Source of the DNA: Roseivirga sp. UBA6061
GTDB taxonomy: Bacteria; Bacteroidota; Bacteroidia; Cytophagales; Cyclobacteriaceae
DNA: 64,000 nt
Reading direction: 5' to 3'
Assembly: GCA_002427745.1 (NCBI GenBank)
Contig: DIYF01000061.1
Coordinates: 106,388-170,387 of the forward strand
Made by a program: the position numbers and the translations under genes. Below are positions 16,658 through 25,157 of this stretch, one piece after another (the stretch's first letter is position 1; every line of letters starts with the position of its first letter). The notes below the pieces were generated by a model. The model had not been told where the DNA came from. It was given only the letters and a program-made list of their open reading frames with translations, and did no database searches.

Positions 16658-18432
16658 TATCTCTTGGTGTTTGAATTATACAGCCCCACTACAGTCAGGT
16701 ACTCTACCCAGGTATCTGGTCGGTCATGAGTGATGTACTGAGGTGTTACCATGCTCTGAATCTCCATCCTGGATCTACTGTCTTTGTAGCGGAAGTAGGA
16801 GCTGGAACTGGTCGTAAGTTTCATTACATTACCGGTACTCCAGCGGCTGGGATCATGCCCCGGACGACCGCGCGGATCAAGAGGGCCGGAAGACCATAAC
16901 CCCGTTCGGTATCCTTGACTTTTTGTGTACTCCCATACACTTAAACCTCCAGGGAATGTCTTGCTATCAAAGGCTGGTGCTTTCAGCATGCCATCATTGT
17001 TGGCAGCGTCAAATTCGAAGCCTACTACATTACCCTCCGCTATCCAATCTGTGATAAATGCGGTACCCTCATTAGGAGAATAATCCACAATGTGGATGTT
17101 GAGGTCATCTTTCAGGGATTTGTAAATGCCGCCAAGTTGTGTTTTTGCGGTGGCCACTGGCATAATCAACTGTTTATCCGGAGGTGCTCCGGAATTCGTC
17201 CGAATCATTTTGACAGCTATTTGGTGCAGTACGTTTTTCTCTGCGGCTATGAACAAGCATCGCCTCATTACTTCAAGATTGTGATTGGTAGGTACCGACT
17301 TAATGTCCAAATAGAGCATAATGTCCTTACCGCTGATATAATCGCAAATCTGGCTAAAGGAATTGAAAGCCTGATTGGTCATATCGCCTAACCTTACATA
17401 CTGATTGCCCGCATTTAATGCAGTCTTATAAGTCTTGTCCCAGTAGCGGTTACGGTATTTGAGACTACTGATCTCCGACCAGTTTTTCTCTTCCGTCTCG
17501 GTAGTACTTAAGGTATTGTTTAATGTAGCGAAGTCGGTAGCATAGCCCAGCCAGTCGTCATGGAAAATGATCGGTATGTTATCCTTCGTCATTCTAAGGT
17601 CTACCTCTATGTATCTGAAGCCTTCGTCATAAGCCTTTTGGACTGCGGCCCGACTGTTTTCAGGAAACTCACCACGCATACCGTGGTAGCCTCTATGAGC
17701 AATCACAATAGCCTTCTTATTTGTCGCATTAGATACGTTTTTGAAATCGGCTACCGCATCACACCCTGCATAAGAGGGATTGCCGGTACATGGATTCGTA
17801 TAATCCACAAAATCACCACCATCCAACGGTTCAACACCCGGTATCCTTAGCTCTTTAATGTCTGCCAGGGTTACGCCATTGGAGAGAGCGATCGTTATTT
17901 TTATGGGCTCATTGGCTGCGCCTACTCCAGAGAATCCAGGACTTGGGTTAGACACATAGGCTGCCCAGGCATTGTCTCTAACAAGACTCAAATCATTAGC
18001 TGAGCTATACTTTTTTGACCAACAATACAGGTACCCAGGCACAAAATGATTGAACGTTACCTCGTCACCATCATAAATTTTGCCAGAAACCAGTTGGTCA
18101 TTGGTAAAAGAAGTTACTTGGGTACCGTATAAAAGGGCAGGGTAATTTTCATGATGATTACAAAGAGCACCTGTGTAGATATTGAGGTTGCGGGTCATAT
18201 CTACCTGAACTTCTACTGTCCACCCCGACCCTGGCTTTGTCACATTGATGCCGTGTTGGGTTTTGGACTTAAAGTTCATGGCTTGGTTCAGGTTCATGGT
18301 AGTGGTCAATACATGACATTCATCCCCTGGACAGCTTTGTGCCTTGAGTGTCTGTGTCAGCATACAGGTTAACAGGGGTATGGCCAGTAGTAGCCTGAGT
18401 CTACTACTATAGTTGAGTAGAAACTTATTCAT
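16657..18432 (-). CDS. Large secreted GDPD-family phosphodiesterase with N-terminal beta domain (cassette B)
   Basis: The 591-aa product starts at MNKFLLNYSSRLRLLLAIPL; this ATG overlaps the previous stop by 8 bp, whereas a start 27 nt upstream would overlap by 35. After a signal peptide (ending near LKAQ) comes a roughly 200-residue beta-rich domain of unknown family, then a GDPD barrel from about residue 240: IAHRGYHGMRGEFPENS, YIEVDLRMTKD, IFHDDW. A conserved tail, YTKSQGYRTG...SSGPLDPRGRPGHDPS, is shared with the paralogue at 20463. Most GDPDs are 250-350 aa, so this is a long form. It probably cleaves glycerophosphodiesters outside the cell. Confidence 0.88.
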   Translation of the reverse strand: MNKFLLNYSSRLRLLLAIPLLTCMLTQTLKAQSCPGDECHVLTTTMNLNQAMNFKSKTQHGINVTKPGSGWTVEVQVDMTRNLNIYTGALCNHHENYPALLYGTQVTSFTNDQLVSGKIYDGDEVTFNHFVPGYLYCWSKKYSSANDLSLVRDNAWAAYVSNPSPGFSGVGAANEPIKITIALSNGVTLADIKELRIPGVEPLDGGDFVDYTNPCTGNPSYAGCDAVADFKNVSNATNKKAIVIAHRGYHGMRGEFPENSRAAVQKAYDEGFRYIEVDLRMTKDNIPIIFHDDWLGYATDFATLNNTLSTTETEEKNWSEISSLKYRNRYWDKTYKTALNAGNQYVRLGDMTNQAFNSFSQICDYISGKDIMLYLDIKSVPTNHNLEVMRRCLFIAAEKNVLHQIAVKMIRTNSGAPPDKQLIMPVATAKTQLGGIYKSLKDDLNIHIVDYSPNEGTAFITDWIAEGNVVGFEFDAANNDGMLKAPAFDSKTFPGGLSVWEYTKSQGYRTGLWSSGPLDPRGRPGHDPSRWSTGNVMKLTTSSSSYFRYKDSRSRMEIQSMVTPQYITHDRPDTWVEYLTVVGLYNSNTKR

Positions 18433-19210
18433 GATCAATTGACTTTTCCAGTTTTTCAATTCTTTCCAAGAGACTCTCGATGATCGAATCTTGGTCTTTG
18501 ATTTTGTTTTCCTGCTCTATAGTATGAAGAGTTAACTCCTCAATGGTTTGTACCATGCGTTTGGTCATGTTACCCACGGTAAACCCCTTAGTAGCTACCT
18601 GACTGGCGGTAGGCATAGTAGGCAGGTGACCATTTGCTTTGATAAATGACTCTACCTGGCTAAGGCTCTTTAATTGATAGTTATCTTCAAAAACATAATC
18701 GGGCCAGTCTGGCAGTTGGGCCAGGGCGAAATCCGTGCTTACGATCCCTTCTTCTACCCATAGCAAATAGTCTTTGTATTCATCTTTGCCACTGTAGCCA
18801 GCGCCAAAACCCTCTTCGCTGCCGCCATCTTCTGAAATGTACACTCGCCCATCAAAGTGCGCCACAGCTCCGGTGATCATAGTTTCTGTACCTACGGCTA
18901 GTTTGTTTTGGATCCGAAGTCCGTCCTTATCCCACAATAAATCGTTGGTCCAGGACGCACTGGAATTAAGCCGGGAGGTGAAACGAATTTGATTGTTGTA
19001 GAGCCTCATATAGTACTCCGGATTGTTACTTGACCCAGATCGGAAATTCAACTCGGAGGTAGAGTAAGACCGATTTTTGTTAATGTACCAGATGTTTTTA
19101 CTGGTGCCGTTAGTAGTAGTGGTTTGGGCAGAAAGGTTGTTTGACAAGAATAGCGTCAGAGCGAAAATAGATGTGCCAATGATGCTGAGTAATCTTAATT
19201 TGGTTTTCAT
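18425..19210 (-). CDS. S74-like surface protein with C-terminal coiled coil (cassette B)
   Basis: The 261-aa protein has a signal peptide (IFALTLFLSNNLSAQ), a beta-repeat stalk, then a conserved block known from Bacteroidota tail-fibre/peptidase S74-like proteins: YLLWVEEGIVSTDFALA, DWPDYVFEDNYQLKSL, NGHLPTMP, MTKRMVQTIEELTLH, closing in a heptad coiled coil. In such proteins the tail directs trimer assembly. It is the first gene of the cassette and overlaps the GDPD gene. It may scaffold the two secreted partners; this is inference. Its paralogue is at 22260. Confidence 0.75.
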   Translation of the reverse strand: MKTKLRLLSIIGTSIFALTLFLSNNLSAQTTTTNGTSKNIWYINKNRSYSTSELNFRSGSSNNPEYYMRLYNNQIRFTSRLNSSASWTNDLLWDKDGLRIQNKLAVGTETMITGAVAHFDGRVYISEDGGSEEGFGAGYSGKDEYKDYLLWVEEGIVSTDFALAQLPDWPDYVFEDNYQLKSLSQVESFIKANGHLPTMPTASQVATKGFTVGNMTKRMVQTIEELTLHTIEQENKIKDQDSIIESLLERIEKLEKSIDHE

Positions 19211-19384
19211 AATCTTTGGAATAAGTGGTTAATGGTTATATCTATTCAGGGCAGTGTACAAGGGGGGCGCACCCACTGTGTGGTATTACCAAATTGTTTA
19301 CTTTTCTACAGGAGAGGTGGTATCTCGCTTTCTTAAGCACTATTGGTCTGGGCTTAGTTCTTTGTAAAGCGAGTTGGATCACAA

Positions 19385-19407
19385 CAAAAAAACCGGGCAT
19401 AGCCCGG
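19385..19407 (-). terminator. Intrinsic terminator of minus-strand cassette A
   Basis: Read on the minus strand, GCCCGG and CCGGGC (CCGGGC 19393-19398, GCCCGG 19402-19407) form a tight stem with a 3-nt loop, followed by a seven-T run. It separates cassette A from cassette B, so the two tandem copies are likely separate transcripts. The promoter of cassette B should lie in 19211-19384. Confidence 0.85.
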
Positions 19408-19439
19408 CTTTCTGTGGTTGTAAGAAGTTGATGTATCGA

Positions 19440-20456
19440 TCAGTTCATGATTAACTTTTTCTGGTACACTTTGCCATCGGCCACTACCCTCACCAGATAA
19501 AAACCTCTGCTATAATGAGTAGTGGAAATAGTGGTCTCTTTCAGCGAGGTATCATCTACTTCATAGTAACCGGCCACCTGGCCATTTTCCCTGTAGAAAT
19601 AAATGCCCGCTTGTCCTTCTCTTTCGGGTAGTGTCAGAGTTACTCTATCTCCAGCAGGATTCGGGTACAGCTTGAAAATGGGATTCTCGGTTTCTGTTTC
19701 AACAAAGTCGACTAGGGAGATAGGAGCTACCTCACTGGAACCACCCCCGTTAGGGTAGTTTGTCTCAGGGCTATCAGAGTTATCATCGATAACCACGCGA
19801 GTGATATAATCTATCTGTCCTACTTTGATTGAAATGTTAGTCAATTCTACATTGGAGCTGTTGTAGGGAGGTACTACAACCGTGACATTAGAGGAACCGG
19901 CAGAACTCAGGAAATTTTCGATCTCGGACCAATGCAGACCATTATAGTCGAATTCGGTTTTGAACGGTCCGAGTTCTGATTCACTGATTTTGATCTTTAC
20001 ACCATTGTCAGCAATAGTAAAATCAATCCACCCCTGTCCGCTTTCGAGCAGCTGGTCATCCCAGGAACGGTAGGTCATATTGCCAGTTACGGTGCTGCCA
20101 AAACTTGTACAACCTGATGAATCCCAATTGTTGCAGGGTTTGTATTGCACACGCCTGGTTATTTCTACTTGGTTGTCAACAAGTTTCACTCTCAATACTG
20201 TATTGTTATTGAATGAAAGTGAAAACAGCTCGGCAGAATTAGAGGTGTTAACGATGTCAAATTCAGCTTTGAATTGAACTCCCCCACTTTTTGAGGAATT
20301 GTCGCAAGATATCCTGTCCTTACCGAAGGTTTGGCTTAAGCCGAGAGACGGGAAGTTGGAAGTTCCGGCATTCCAGGTTTGTTGTCCAGAGCATTGGGCA
20401 AAACTTTGTATACCAAACACTGCCAGACAGATTATGGATAAAATTATTTTTTTCAT
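19440..20456 (-). CDS. Secreted beta-rich protein with type IX secretion sorting domain (cassette A)
   Basis: The 338-aa protein is the paralogue of the one at 15623: signal peptide (IICLAVFGIQSFAQ), the same cysteine block (CNNWDSSGCTSFGSTVTGN, YRSWDDQL) and the same sorting tail (FKLYPNPAGDRVTLTLP ... KVYQKKLIMN). Its start lies 6 nt after the GDPD stop at 20463. No family name is known for the middle domain; its close pairing with a GDPD in both cassettes suggests a helper or substrate-docking role. Confidence 0.85.
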   Translation of the reverse strand: MKKIILSIICLAVFGIQSFAQCSGQQTWNAGTSNFPSLGLSQTFGKDRISCDNSSKSGGVQFKAEFDIVNTSNSAELFSLSFNNNTVLRVKLVDNQVEITRRVQYKPCNNWDSSGCTSFGSTVTGNMTYRSWDDQLLESGQGWIDFTIADNGVKIKISESELGPFKTEFDYNGLHWSEIENFLSSAGSSNVTVVVPPYNSSNVELTNISIKVGQIDYITRVVIDDNSDSPETNYPNGGGSSEVAPISLVDFVETETENPIFKLYPNPAGDRVTLTLPEREGQAGIYFYRENGQVAGYYEVDDTSLKETTISTTHYSRGFYLVRVVADGKVYQKKLIMN

Positions 20457-20462
20457 CTCTCT

Positions 20463-22235
20463 TTATCTTTTAGTGTCTGAGTTGTTTTTTCCTACTGCCT
20501 GTAGATAAGCTTCCCAAATATCCGGGCGATCCTGCGTTATGTATTCTGGCGCAGCGTAGTTTACGATCTCAAATCTCGACCTGATATCGTTATAGTGCTG
20601 ATTTCTGTTGATGTTTACAGTTATGGCACCGGTACCCCATTTACTAGGATCGTGACCTGGCCTTCCTCTCGGGTCTGCAGGTCCTGATGACCAGACACCT
20701 GTTCGGTAGCCCTGACTTTTTGTATATTCCCAGGCATTTCTTGAACCAGGGTAGATGTTCGAGCTAAAAGCTGGAGGAGCGAACATTGATGGCTTAGAGC
20801 CATCTTCCCAAGAGGCTCCCGGGTTTTGTGTATCAAACTCAAAACCAATAACATTTCCCTGATTGATCCAGTCTGTAATGTAGGCTGTACCCAGAGAAGG
20901 GTCATAGTCAACCACGTGAATGTTCAGGTGATTTTTAAATGTGTTGTACACCTGACCCAGTGCCGACTGAGCTTCAGAAAGAGGCATCAGCAACTTATTA
21001 GGATGGGTGTCAGGCAGATTGGTTCTTACCACTTTAAAGCCTAGCTGATGCAAAACGTTGTTTTTGGCGCCTATGCGAATGCACTCTTTCATCACAGCGA
21101 AATTACGGGCGGTAGGAGCCGACTTAATATCCAGAAAGACCATGATGTCCTTCCCCTGGATGTAACGGCACAGGCTTGAAAATGAATCCAATTCAAAGTC
21201 CGTTACGGAACCTAACCTCACATGCTGATTGGTACTGTTGGATGCTGTTAAGTATTGACGGTCCCAATAACGATCTCTGTAGTGGTATTGGTTTACATCC
21301 TTCCAGTTCCTCTCTTCAGTATGTGTATTGGTATTGGTGTTGTTTCTGGTGGCAAAGTCAGTGGCATAACCATAGTAATCATCATGGAAAAGGAAAGGTA
21401 CGTTGTCCTTGGTCATCCTGATGTCTACCTCTACATACCGAAATCCTGATTCATAGGCCCTGTGAACCGCTGCTATGGAGTTTTCCGGTACGTCACGTGT
21501 GCCATGAAAGCCTCTGTGTGCAACCACAATAGGCTTCTTTTTGGTAGAAGAAGAAACATCTTTGAAATCCGATACAGCATCACATCCAGGAAAGTTGGCG
21601 TTGGTGGCGCAAGGGTCAGTATAGTCCTTCACAAATACTTCATTTTCCAGAATGGTCAGTGGTTCCGGGTAACCCGGTATCCTCAGTTCATCAATATCAT
21701 TGAGGCTCGGCCCTGTCGTCTCTATTTTCACGATTACATCAAAGTGTGTGTCACCCACCTTGTAAAATTTGTCGGTACCACCAAATGCTCCGCCATCGGC
21801 AGCGACAACATCGCTATCAAAGAAAATGTCGTGCCTGATTACCGTATTCATTTTCTTTTTCAGGTAGTACAGGTCATTTGACTGTCGGGTGACTTCACCA
21901 CTGTTTCCGAAGCTACAGAATCCAACATAGCAGTACCAATGGAAGGTACCTGTGCCGATGGTGTAGCCCGAGTTTTCTAAACTTCCGCCAGTATTGGCGG
22001 AGGCATTGAAGGAGTAAAATAGTTGACCGGTTTCAATGTCTATTATAGATACTTTGTATTGGCCAGATCCTGATCCGGAGCTTTTGATTCCAATGTCTGA
22101 ATTTTTCAATTTGAGATATTTGATTTGAGCTACCTCCAGGGTCATTATTGTTTCAATGGAGGTTTGACCAAATGACGAATTGAAAAATGAAAGACATAAA
22201 ATCGAAGCCAATGCTGATTTTATAATGAATTTCAT
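20463..22235 (-). CDS. Large secreted GDPD-family phosphodiesterase with N-terminal beta domain (cassette A)
   Basis: The 590-aa protein has a signal peptide (SILCLSFFNSSFGQ), a beta-rich N-terminal domain (about 25-215) that is clearly more diverged from its paralogue than the rest, then the linker NFPGCDAVSDFKDVS and the GDPD barrel from about residue 235 (VAHRGFHGTRDVPENS, YVEVDIRMTKD, LFHDDYYGYATDF). The tail has the shared SSGPADPRGRPGHDPS block and EYITQDRPDIWEAYL. Divergence concentrated in the N-terminal domain suggests that the two copies recognise different surfaces or ligands with the same chemistry. Confidence 0.88.
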   Translation of the reverse strand: MKFIIKSALASILCLSFFNSSFGQTSIETIMTLEVAQIKYLKLKNSDIGIKSSGSGSGQYKVSIIDIETGQLFYSFNASANTGGSLENSGYTIGTGTFHWYCYVGFCSFGNSGEVTRQSNDLYYLKKKMNTVIRHDIFFDSDVVAADGGAFGGTDKFYKVGDTHFDVIVKIETTGPSLNDIDELRIPGYPEPLTILENEVFVKDYTDPCATNANFPGCDAVSDFKDVSSSTKKKPIVVAHRGFHGTRDVPENSIAAVHRAYESGFRYVEVDIRMTKDNVPFLFHDDYYGYATDFATRNNTNTNTHTEERNWKDVNQYHYRDRYWDRQYLTASNSTNQHVRLGSVTDFELDSFSSLCRYIQGKDIMVFLDIKSAPTARNFAVMKECIRIGAKNNVLHQLGFKVVRTNLPDTHPNKLLMPLSEAQSALGQVYNTFKNHLNIHVVDYDPSLGTAYITDWINQGNVIGFEFDTQNPGASWEDGSKPSMFAPPAFSSNIYPGSRNAWEYTKSQGYRTGVWSSGPADPRGRPGHDPSKWGTGAITVNINRNQHYNDIRSRFEIVNYAAPEYITQDRPDIWEAYLQAVGKNNSDTKR

Positions 22236-22259
22236 TGGTAACGCTGTTAAGTGTGGGGA

Positions 22260-23195
22260 TTAATTTTGAGACTCCGTTTTTTCCAGCTTTTCAAGTCTTC
22301 GGCTCAGTCTTTCAATTAAAAGTTGCTGATTATCAATCTTGCTTTGCTGAGTGTCAATCTTTTTCTGCTGATCGATGGTGTGAAGTGTGAGCTCCTCAAT
22401 GGTTTGTACCATGCGCTTAGTCATGTCGCTGATTGTCAGTCCTTTCTCTTCTACAGTGCTGGCAGCAGGCATAGTGGGTAAGTGGCCATTGGTATTGATA
22501 AATGACTCTATCTGGTTAAGACTTTTAAGGTCATAGCCTTCTTCGAAGACGTAATCAGGCCAGTCGGCTACGTCAGCTACTGCAAAATCTTTACTAACTA
22601 CACCTTCTTCTACCCATAAAAGATAATCCTGATAGTTTGAGTCAGCGGTGTTGTCAAAACCGGCCTCAGAGCCACCCTCTTCAGAGATATAAACTCTTCC
22701 GTCTACTGACATCACAGTTCCTGAAACCAGGGTAGTTGTTCCTACAGTGAAAGTGTGATGAGCACTTACTTTGCCGGTTGTATACATGGTCATGGCCATG
22801 CTTGAAGAAGCCGATGGCTTAAAACGCAGGTCATTGTATCCTTGTATTAAATCAGCCCCGTATATCTTGGCATCGTTTTTTAGAGTGAGATTTCCGGTGT
22901 TTCTGTTGATTGTCCACAACAGAGTACCCAGGTCATTATGGTTTGTTGAGGTTGATGAGCGAAGTTCCAGATTCGTCCCGTTATTCATGATGTTAAATGC
23001 ATTGCTGTTGGTTTGGAGCCTCAGGCGACTGTAATGGTTAGAGTTGTTATTGTTGAGAACATAGGTGTCTGAACTGGTACCGGTGATGGTGCCGCTTGAT
23101 TGTGCAACAGATACATGAGAGGCAAACAGTACGATAATTAAAACTGACAAGCTTGCTTTGATTCTTGTAAGCATTGATTTTAAAAGAAGATTCAT
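22260..23195 (-). CDS. S74-like surface protein with C-terminal coiled coil (cassette A)
   Basis: The 311-aa protein has signal SVLIIVLFASHVSVAQ, a beta stalk rich in Asn/Ser/Thr, the conserved block YLLWVEEGVVSKDFAVA, DWPDYVFEEGYDLKSL, HLPTMP, MTKRMVQTIEELTLH, and a C-terminal coiled coil with Gln/Lys heptads (IDTQQSKIDNQQLLIERL). It is 50 residues longer than its paralogue at 18425, in the stalk. An alternative ATG 21 nt downstream (MLTRIKAS) would also keep the signal peptide. It is the first gene of the minus-strand unit and is divergent from the sigma gene of PUL 3. Confidence 0.72.
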   Translation of the reverse strand: MNLLLKSMLTRIKASLSVLIIVLFASHVSVAQSSGTITGTSSDTYVLNNNNSNHYSRLRLQTNSNAFNIMNNGTNLELRSSTSTNHNDLGTLLWTINRNTGNLTLKNDAKIYGADLIQGYNDLRFKPSASSSMAMTMYTTGKVSAHHTFTVGTTTLVSGTVMSVDGRVYISEEGGSEAGFDNTADSNYQDYLLWVEEGVVSKDFAVADVADWPDYVFEEGYDLKSLNQIESFINTNGHLPTMPAASTVEEKGLTISDMTKRMVQTIEELTLHTIDQQKKIDTQQSKIDNQQLLIERLSRRLEKLEKTESQN

Positions 23196-23297
23196 TGTTT
23201 TGATTTTAATGGTTAAAAGGTTTTGCCTATGTAGTGGGTAGTCGGTCAGTCAGGCACCTACGTGTTCATGTTACGGAATTGTTTATTTTGTACTTTT

Positions 23298-23316
23298 TTA
23301 CCTAACAATTAGGTAA
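23298..23316. promoter_or_regulatory. Inverted repeat in divergent promoter region (cassette A / PUL 3)
   Basis: TTACCTAA and TTAGGTAA form perfect 8-bp arms around CAA. The site sits in the 235-nt interval between the divergent starts at 23195 and 23431, so a protein bound here could act on both units. It could also be an RNA hairpin in the sigma leader. No binding protein is identified. Confidence 0.4.
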
Positions 23317-23430
23317 TTCCAGTTGATTAATGAGCGGTTAGCCGCAGGAGGAGAGGAGGGTGTGTCTTTAACAGAAAATAATATAGGCTTTACGCTGGGT
23401 AGATATTTTTTCGCGTTCTTTCAGGCACCT

Positions 23431-24006
23431 ATGACCAATGCTATCGATGAACTCAAAGTCCTGAACGGGATCAGGAATGGTGATGAGCAGTGCTTCCGGC
23501 AACTGTTCAATGTTTATTGGTCAAAATTGTATCTGATCGCTAAAAATGTATTGCTGAATCAGGATGATGCCGAGGATATTGTGCAGGAAGTGTTTCTGGA
23601 TATCTGGAACAGGCGGGAAAAGCTGGATGTTACCAACATCGGAGGCTACATGTATGTAGCGGTGCGCCATGGCATCGCACGAAAGCTAAAGGGTAGAAAA
23701 CTTACCGAATTTCACGAGACGCTGTTTGAGAGTATTCAGGACTCGCTCAATGTAGAAACGGACATTGCCTATGACGATTTAGTGGCCTTTGTCAAGGGGC
23801 GCATTAGCTTTTTGCCAGACCGTTGCCGGGAGGTGTTTGAGCTGAGTCGTTTTCATCACCTGACCAATCAGGAAATTGCTGAAAAATTGGGTATTTCCAA
23901 GAGCACGGTAGAAAACCAGATCAATAAAGCACTCAAATATTTGAAGAATGACCCTGAGCTTTCCGGAGAGTTATTTGTGCTCTATTTTATCTTACTGTTA
24001 CGCTAA
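23431..24006 (+). CDS. FecI-type ECF RNA polymerase sigma factor (PUL 3)
   Basis: The 191-aa protein has region 2 at about residues 8-80 (LNGIRNGDEQCFRQLFNVYW, DAEDIVQEVFLDIWNRREKL) and region 4 at about 120-175 (LPDRCREVFELSRFHHLTNQ, EIAEKLGISKSTVENQINKA). ATG 23431 is taken as start; a TTG 108 nt upstream adds 36 residues foreign to the family. It is the sister of the sigma at 6393 and begins the same gene order: sigma, FecR, STN-SusC, SusD. Confidence 0.93.
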   Translation: MTNAIDELKVLNGIRNGDEQCFRQLFNVYWSKLYLIAKNVLLNQDDAEDIVQEVFLDIWNRREKLDVTNIGGYMYVAVRHGIARKLKGRKLTEFHETLFESIQDSLNVETDIAYDDLVAFVKGRISFLPDRCREVFELSRFHHLTNQEIAEKLGISKSTVENQINKALKYLKNDPELSGELFVLYFILLLR

Positions 24007-24073
24007 GGTTATTTGTCTTTTTTTTCTACCTGTGGCGTGGGTGTATCTGGCTGTTAAATCCCCTTAACAGTAT

Positions 24074-25015
24074 ATGAGCGACTTAAAGGTAATTGTAAAG
24101 CGCATTTTCAATCGAATAGCTACTGAAAAAGAGAAGCGGCAATTCGATGGATTTATCCATGCTTTGCAAGGTAAAGAAAGGGAGGTAGATCCCGAACTGG
24201 GCCCCCAAATCTGGCGCAGAATTGAGCGGGAAGTATCGGTTACTAAAAGTAGTGGCAGGCGCTTGCTATGGAGAGTGGCCGTATCTGTGGCTGTGGTCCT
24301 GAGTCTGGGCTATGGGGTTTATCAACTGAATTTGTCTGATGATGCAGGTATAGAATACATCAGCCGGTCTACTGAAAAAGGACAACGCGCTACCCTGAAA
24401 CTTCCCGATGGTTCTGTGGTGAGACTCAATGCTGCCTCCACCCTGACTTTCCCAGAAAATTTTGGAGAAGATAACAGGAAACTCAGCCTCACGGGTGAAG
24501 CCTACTTTGAAGTGGAGCGCGACACACTGCGGCCCTTTATCATTGAGTCGGGTTTGATACAAACCACAGTACTTGGTACTTCTTTTAATGTGAAGGCAAG
24601 AGGGCAGTCATTACAATATGAGGTGTCAGTGACTTCTGGCCGGGTAAGAGTGGAAATTCCGGATAAACCCTTATCTGCCGTGGTACTTACTCCGGGAGAA
24701 CAGGCCATCGCCAGCCTCAATGATTCCAGCCTGGTCGGCCTACGGGTAAATATCGACCGTTTCACCGCCTGGACGCGAAATACACTCGATCTGGAAGATA
24801 CACCACTGAGTGAAGTGGTGTCTATGCTGAACGACTGGTATGACGTGACCATCAGCCTGCAAAATGAGGCCATGGGCCAGTGCAAACTTAGCGGTAAGTA
24901 CAAACTGGATGTTTTGGAAAACCTACTGGACGCGTTAGAATTTGCCCAGGAAATTACTTATGAAAAACAAGGGCGTGGACAATATATACTTAAAGGAGGA
25001 CCTTGTGAACCTTAG
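24074..25015 (+). CDS. FecR-family anti-sigma factor (PUL 3)
   Basis: The 313-aa protein has a short cytoplasmic segment, one membrane helix at about residues 57-78 (LLWRVAVSVAVVLSLGYGVY), the FecR domain (LPDGSVVRLNAASTLTFPEN, LTGEAYFEVERDTLRPF, TVLGTSFNVKA) and a C-terminal DUF4974-like part (LEDTPLSEVVSMLNDWYDVT). It should bind the sigma at 23431 and respond to the STN domain of the receptor at 25158. Confidence 0.94.
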   Translation: MSDLKVIVKRIFNRIATEKEKRQFDGFIHALQGKEREVDPELGPQIWRRIEREVSVTKSSGRRLLWRVAVSVAVVLSLGYGVYQLNLSDDAGIEYISRSTEKGQRATLKLPDGSVVRLNAASTLTFPENFGEDNRKLSLTGEAYFEVERDTLRPFIIESGLIQTTVLGTSFNVKARGQSLQYEVSVTSGRVRVEIPDKPLSAVVLTPGEQAIASLNDSSLVGLRVNIDRFTAWTRNTLDLEDTPLSEVVSMLNDWYDVTISLQNEAMGQCKLSGKYKLDVLENLLDALEFAQEITYEKQGRGQYILKGGPCEP

Positions 25016-25055
25016 ATGCCTATGATTAGATAAAACTCTGATAGTCAAAATAATA

Positions 25056-25123
25056 TGTTGCTATCTATGCCAGGCATCAGGCAGCAACAAAAAAGCCCGG
25101 ACTTGTTCGCACCAAGCCCAGGC
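25056..25123 (+). promoter_or_regulatory. Leader with two stacked hairpins before STN-SusC (PUL 3)
   Basis: H1 (25056-25089) pairs TGTTGCT with AGCAACA and holds a further ATGCC/GGCAT pair inside. H2 (25095-25123) pairs GCCCGGACTTG with CAAGCCCAGGC, 11 positions with two mismatches. An A-tract joins them, as in the leader of the PUL 2 receptor (8116-8205), where the second hairpin also begins right after AAAAAA with G(T/C)CCG. H2 ends 34 nt before the start codon, the same distance as the last hairpin in PUL 2. Confidence 0.5.
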
Positions 25124-25157
25124 AACTTTTTAAAACCTTAACAACGCATTAAGATTT

